Shown: positions 6,376 to 10,404 of the stretch, piece by piece
How positions within the stretch are numbered: the stretch's first letter is position 1
How the letters are laid out: the number at the start of each line of letters is the position of its first letter
Origin: Verrucomicrobiales bacterium
Lineage (GTDB): Bacteria; Verrucomicrobiota; Verrucomicrobiia; Limisphaerales; Palsa-1400
Assembly (NCBI GenBank): GCA_028293405.1
Contig: JAQGOW010000674.1
Coordinates: 1 to 10,404 of the forward strand
DNA length: 10,404 nt
Reading direction: 5' to 3'
The notes under the pieces: generated by a model
Databases searched by the model: none
What the model saw: the letters and a program-made list of their open reading frames with translations, nothing else
Told to the model about the DNA's origin: nothing
Made by a program: the position numbers and the translations under genes

Positions 6376-7401
6376 TTGTCATTCCTTTATCGCAACGTTG
6401 TTCGTCCAGTCCTCTTCCTGCAGGACTCTGAAGCCATTCACAATTGCACGGTGCGCATGCTCGCGTTTGCGGCTCGGCACAGAAGTTTGCGTGCTGTCGC
6501 GCAGAGTATCTATGGCGCACCACCGAAGCCTGTTGAAGTTTTCGGCCTGAAGTTTCCCAATCCCGTCGGCCTCGCGGCGGGCATGGACAAGTTCGCGGCG
6601 GCGTTGCCGATTTGGGAATGTCTCGGATTTGGCTTCACCGAACTCGGCGGCGTCACGTGGCACGCACAGCCCGGCAATGACATGCCGCGCATGTTCCGCG
6701 CCGTTCCTGATCGCGCGCTGATTAATCGGATGGGTTTCAACAATCCCGGCGCGGAAACAATGGCGCGCACGCTCGCCGATTGGAAACGTTCCGGCGATTG
6801 GCCCAAGCATCCCGTTGGCATGAATCTTGGCAAATCCAAGATCACGCCGTTGGACAAGGCGGCTGAGGATTACGCGAACTCGTTTCGACTATTGCGCGAC
6901 TTCGCAGATTTTTTTGTCGTCAATGTCAGTTCCCCAAACACGCCGAACCTACGGCAGTTGCAGGACAAGTCGGCACTCGATGAGATTTTAGCCGCACTCC
7001 AACAAATCAACACCACACCGAAAAAACCGATTCTGGTGAAGATCGCACCGGACCTGTCGTTGGAAGCGGTTGATGAAATTATTGAACTAGCGATGCAACG
7101 GCAACTTGCTGGTATCGTCGCGACCAACACCACCATCACGCGACCGCAAAGCAACAATTCTGTCTACGCCCAGACCGGCGGATTAAGCGGCGCTCCGTTG
7201 CGACAACGCAGCACGGAAATGATTCGCCACATTCACAAACAAACCGCTGGCAAACTGCCAATCATCGGTGTGGGTGGAATTTTCAGTGCAGCGGACGCGG
7301 CCGAAAAAATCGAGGCCGGTGCATCTCTATTACAGATCTACACCGGCCTCGTTTACGAAGGCCCGGCGATCGTCAAATCGATCGTCTCGGGCCTGCGCTA
7401 A
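6376..7401 (+). CDS. pyrD: Dihydroorotate dehydrogenase (quinone), class 2
   Basis: Oxidises dihydroorotate to orotate, the fourth step of pyrimidine synthesis, using FMN and passing electrons to membrane quinone. 341 residues, typical of class 2. The N-terminal helical extension (LYRNVVRPVLFLQDSEAIHN) that docks class 2 enzymes on the membrane is present and separates it from soluble class 1. Key sites: GLAAGMDK at 65-72, GFNNPG at 120-125, the catalytic-base serine S186 in NVSSPNTPNLR (class 2 enzymes use Ser, class 1 Cys), K222 in VKIAPD, N251/T252 in ATNTT, and the FMN phosphate loop GVGGI at 298-302. The start is TTG 6376, directly after an in-frame TGA at 6370; it gives the usual N-terminal length, but no Shine-Dalgarno is visible. 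It lies 46 bp after the cyclase stop in the same direction and may be cotranscribed; no terminator is seen between them. Confidence 0.96.
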   Translation: MSFLYRNVVRPVLFLQDSEAIHNCTVRMLAFAARHRSLRAVAQSIYGAPPKPVEVFGLKFPNPVGLAAGMDKFAAALPIWECLGFGFTELGGVTWHAQPGNDMPRMFRAVPDRALINRMGFNNPGAETMARTLADWKRSGDWPKHPVGMNLGKSKITPLDKAAEDYANSFRLLRDFADFFVVNVSSPNTPNLRQLQDKSALDEILAALQQINTTPKKPILVKIAPDLSLEAVDEIIELAMQRQLAGIVATNTTITRPQSNNSVYAQTGGLSGAPLRQRSTEMIRHIHKQTAGKLPIIGVGGIFSAADAAEKIEAGASLLQIYTGLVYEGPAIVKSIVSGLR

Positions 7402-7406
7402 GCCAA

Positions 7407-10404
7407 TTACGGCAACATCAACACGCGATAGTAGCGGTTGGTCGCGCTGCCCGGGTTGTCCGTCGTCGACGCGCTCGAACCAGACGCGGTGACGTTCGGC
7501 AGGTTCGTCCAACCAATCAAATTACCGGTGAATTGCGGCGTGTAAGTCTTGCCGGAAACAGAACTCCACAACAACGTCACGCTCGACGTTCCTGCGCCCG
7601 ACGGCAACGCGAGCACTGGCGCGGGCGGTGGCGTGCCGCCCACCACACTGAGCGTCACGTCGACGCTCTTCACGATCGCCGAGGCATTGAAGATCAGCAC
7701 GCGGTATGTGCCGGCATCTGACACAGCAGCCGGAGCGATGCTCAATGTGCTGTTGGTCGCGCCTGCGATGCTGGTGCCGTTGTGCTGCCATTGATATTGC
7801 AGCGTTCCTGTGCCCGAGGCGGTCACGGAAAAATTCGCCAGATCACCGGCGTTGACTGTCGTGCTTTGCGGTTGGATCGAGATCAAAGGAGCGAATCCAT
7901 TGGAGCTGAGCAATTCGACGCGCACGTTTGCAATCAGCCCATACTCAAGGTTCGACGCCAGCGAAGTGCTAGCCGCGTTCGTCAAAGCGATGCCGGAGAA
8001 CGGATCGACGTAACCGACCGTGACGTTGTTCCCGGGCAACGTTGCGTTCGTGATTGAGGCGATTGGAAATCCGTCGATCAACCACGTCACCACACCGCCG
8101 CTGTTGCGAAGGATGACTTCGTGCCATGCCAATCCAAACGAACCGGCGGCTTCATTTTCTGTCTGCGTACCGAACAGTGCTTGTTGCGCGACAGGCGCGG
8201 GACGTGCTGGCCATTTCGCTGTGTAATAGGCGTTCGCGCAATCCAGAGCGGTGCCGCCCACTCCGGAGGAATACACACCCGTGTTGCTCGATTGCAACGT
8301 TGCCCCGACATAGATGCCGTAATCGGGATATTTATAGGTTTCAGCGGCCTGGCCATCGCCGTTCATTTGCGCCCAAACACCATCAGCAGCGCTGCCCGCT
8401 TCGACCCATTCAACAACCGATCCGCTCGTGCCGATGCCGCCTGTAATACCTTCAGTTGACCCTGTGCCGCCGACCGGAAATGGTCCAATGGCATTCTGCC
8501 ACGCGTAAAAGCGCAGTTGATAATCGCCGGTGAAGCTCTGGCCGATGGGCGAAAGGCTTTGCGCGGAAATCGCCGCCGTGCCGCTGACGTTGCATTCCAG
8601 TTTCAACGCTTTCGTGCTGCTCGAACCCGGCGCTTGCGGCACGCCCAGTGTGCTGTAATCAAAAGCCCACGTGCGACGATTGTTCACGTTACCTGCGGTG
8701 TTGACCTGCCAGTTTGCCGAAGTATCGGCATCCAGCGGATCCGCAAACGCACCCAGACCAGTGAGAGTGAGAGACGCTTCGGAACTCGTTGTAGAACCAG
8801 CGGCATTTGCAACAACGACTGAATACAATCCGACGTTCGCTTTTTGTGCGCCGACAATCGGGTAAGATGCAGCGGTCGCGCCGCCGATCGGGCTGCCGTT
8901 CAAGAGCCACTGGTAGGTCAGTGTCGGACTGCCGGTCGCGGTCGCAGAGAACGTGACGTTCGCGCCGACAGCGGCGAGTTGGTTGCTTGGTTGAACGGTA
9001 ATGGTCGGACCTTGTGAAACGATGAGCACGCCATTCGAGCTCGTCACCGCTGCGGCGAAGTTTGTGATGACGACACTGAACGAGCCTTGGTCGCCGATGA
9101 CCGGCGTTGCCACGGTGAGCGATGGGGTTGTCGTGCCGGTGTATTTAGTTCCATCAGCGATGACTGTGCCGTTTTTCCTCCATTGAAACGCCGGGGTTGT
9201 GCCTTGGGAGAGAACAACGTTGAACACGACGCTGTTGCTCGCGGTCGTGTTGATCAATGCAGGTTGTGACGAAATAATCGGAGCGTCGAACGCGCTCAAA
9301 GTCGCCGCGGAACTGGTCGTTGAACCATTTCCATTGCTGACCAGGACGGTATACGAACCTTCGTTGGAATGAGAGGCTGGGCCAATTGTCAGGTTCGTTG
9401 TTGTTGCGCCAGCGAGAACGTCGCCGGTTCCATCCACCAAAGCAATGGGGCCGCTGCCTTTGTCGATGCGCCATTGATACGCGAGCGAAGGGCCGACAGC
9501 AGTGATGTTGAATGTTGTGTTCGAGCCAACGGCGACACTGCGGCTGACTGGCTGCAAGGTAATCACCGGTGCGGCATTGCTGATCGTCAATGTAGCTGCA
9601 GTGCTCGTGCCGCCGCCGACGTTGCTGACGGTCACAGTGTAGACGCCGGCATCTGTCGCTTGTGCTCCGGACACACTATATGACGAGCTGTTTGCGCCCG
9701 GAAGTAACACTCCATCGTGATACCACTGGTAACCCAGTTCCGAGCCCGATGCGCTGACATTAAACGTCGCGCTGCCGTTGAGCGTTATCGTCTTGCTGGT
9801 CGGGTTCGCCGAGATTGCCGGGATTTGAATGAAGCGCAGGAGCATCGTGGTGCCGGTGTTATCGAGTTGCACACCAAACCCGCCGTTGCCGAGCGGGCTG
9901 GCGATGTTCGTTGTCACAATTGCGACTTTGTTCGAGTCGAATCCGATGATGCCGGTGGTCGTGGTGATGATCGGCCAGTTGTAAGCGGACGCGTTGTTGA
10001 AGTTGGCAATCGGCGCTCCGAGTGAACCCACATCGATCGTGATGGCTTTGTTCGTTGTCGCGTTCAGGTTGAGCGCGCCGTTGATTGCAATTTGATCAAT
10101 GCCATTCGCGCCCGTGGCGTCGACAAGGTCACATTTCAACTTCGCGCCGTTCGTCCAATATTGGTCGGCTGTGATGATTGTTCCGACGCCATTTCCGGGA
10201 GCGATGGTTCCAGCATTCGTAAGCATGCCTGTGGAGTTCACGGTGCCGAGCAACGTGCTCCCCGCGCCGATGTTGATATTGCCACTGCCGAGGGCTGTGC
10301 CCGTTGCGCTGAGATCCTGTAACGTTCCCGCGCTAATTGTTGTGGTACCGGCAAAACTATTATCAGAGGAAATGGCGAGTGTACCAGTGCCCGATTTGGT
10401 GAGA
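7407..10404 (-). CDS. Giant Ig-like/LamG-like surface protein with autotransporter-type repeat, N-terminus beyond window
   Basis: The frame is open through the right edge, so at least 998 residues of the C-terminal part are present. The TTG at 10253 that would give a 948-residue protein is not a real start. Upstream of it the frame reads LTKSGTGTLAISSDNSFAGT, a textbook autotransporter-associated beta-strand repeat (PATR/TIGR02601 type). Numbering from 10253: residues 1-140 are beta-rich and end the passenger-like part (AGTIAPGNGVGTI). Four Ig-like domains follow at about 143-226, 228-321, 324-414 and 415-498, each with a QP...G...F...YQW...G.Y.V.VSN pattern. A jelly-roll, LamG-like domain follows at 500-785, a fifth Ig domain at 788-871, and a short C-terminal beta module (877-948) ending YYRVLMLP. 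No C-terminal barrel is present. Probably a secreted or surface adhesin-like or glycan-binding protein. The stop is 5 bp from the pyrD stop, tail to tail. The ligand is unknown. Confidence 0.9.
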   Translation of the reverse strand, partial: LTKSGTGTLAISSDNSFAGTTTISAGTLQDLSATGTALGSGNINIGAGSTLLGTVNSTGMLTNAGTIAPGNGVGTIITADQYWTNGAKLKCDLVDATGANGIDQIAINGALNLNATTNKAITIDVGSLGAPIANFNNASAYNWPIITTTTGIIGFDSNKVAIVTTNIASPLGNGGFGVQLDNTGTTMLLRFIQIPAISANPTSKTITLNGSATFNVSASGSELGYQWYHDGVLLPGANSSSYSVSGAQATDAGVYTVTVSNVGGGTSTAATLTISNAAPVITLQPVSRSVAVGSNTTFNITAVGPSLAYQWRIDKGSGPIALVDGTGDVLAGATTTNLTIGPASHSNEGSYTVLVSNGNGSTTSSAATLSAFDAPIISSQPALINTTASNSVVFNVVLSQGTTPAFQWRKNGTVIADGTKYTGTTTPSLTVATPVIGDQGSFSVVITNFAAAVTSSNGVLIVSQGPTITVQPSNQLAAVGANVTFSATATGSPTLTYQWLLNGSPIGGATAASYPIVGAQKANVGLYSVVVANAAGSTTSSEASLTLTGLGAFADPLDADTSANWQVNTAGNVNNRRTWAFDYSTLGVPQAPGSSSTKALKLECNVSGTAAISAQSLSPIGQSFTGDYQLRFYAWQNAIGPFPVGGTGSTEGITGGIGTSGSVVEWVEAGSAADGVWAQMNGDGQAAETYKYPDYGIYVGATLQSSNTGVYSSGVGGTALDCANAYYTAKWPARPAPVAQQALFGTQTENEAAGSFGLAWHEVILRNSGGVVTWLIDGFPIASITNATLPGNNVTVGYVDPFSGIALTNAASTSLASNLEYGLIANVRVELLSSNGFAPLISIQPQSTTVNAGDLANFSVTASGTGTLQYQWQHNGTSIAGATNSTLSIAPAAVSDAGTYRVLIFNASAIVKSVDVTLSVVGGTPPPAPVLALPSGAGTSSVTLLWSSVSGKTYTPQFTGNLIGWTNLPNVTASGSSASTTDNPGSATNRYYRVLMLP

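Noticed and set aside
7402..7406. Bidirectional terminator between pyrD and the surface-protein gene
   Set aside because: Only five bases separate the two stops and no hairpin is evident around them.
10251..10253. TTG as the start of the minus-strand surface protein
   Set aside because: The same frame stays open to the window edge and encodes a recognisable autotransporter-associated repeat upstream, so the gene begins beyond the window.

Overview
The window looks like a chromosomal segment of a Verrucomicrobiota bacterium, most likely near Pedosphaera/Limisphaerales. This rests on protein style, not on a search. The pointers are a secreted ankyrin protein with the TPR-like N-terminus I associate with that group, a very large Ig-like surface protein that carries an autotransporter-associated repeat and ends in 'YYRVLMLP', and squalene-hopene cyclase. 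No rRNA, tRNA, transposase, CRISPR array or phage gene is visible.

Layout. 1-666 (+) is an OmpR/PhoB-type response regulator cut by the left edge. 762-3770 (+) encodes a 1002-residue exported protein: signal sequence, TPR-like segment, coiled coil reminiscent of polysaccharide chain-length proteins, about ten ankyrin repeats, and a C-terminal part with SLBB-like segments. Its signal-peptide coding region contains a short 8-bp-period repeat (TTGCGTCT) that looks like a widespread dispersed repeat captured as coding sequence. 3771-4271 is a 501-bp non-coding region. 4272-6329 (+) is squalene-hopene cyclase and 6376-7401 (+) is class 2 dihydroorotate dehydrogenase (pyrD). 7407-10404 (-) is the C-terminal part of a giant Ig-domain surface protein that converges on pyrD with 5 bp between stop codons and runs off the right edge.

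The most unusual part is the non-coding stretch 3771-4271. It holds two 66-bp modules (3823-3888 and 3938-4003) that align without gaps at 45/66 positions. Each carries its own five-base word in the same three slots: GTAAC in the first, GGGAC in the second. After a G-rich tract comes an uninterrupted array of about eleven 10-bp units (4031-4140) whose sequence drifts from unit to unit. I cannot assign this to a known element. Relict of a mobile or replication element, a non-coding RNA locus, or a helically phased protein-binding array upstream of the hopanoid gene are all possible.

Functionally the genes are not an obvious single operon. The regulator could be part of a two-component system whose kinase lies outside the window. 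The cyclase makes hopanoids for the membrane. PyrD is a membrane-associated pyrimidine-synthesis enzyme. The ankyrin and Ig proteins are exported and probably envelope or surface proteins.
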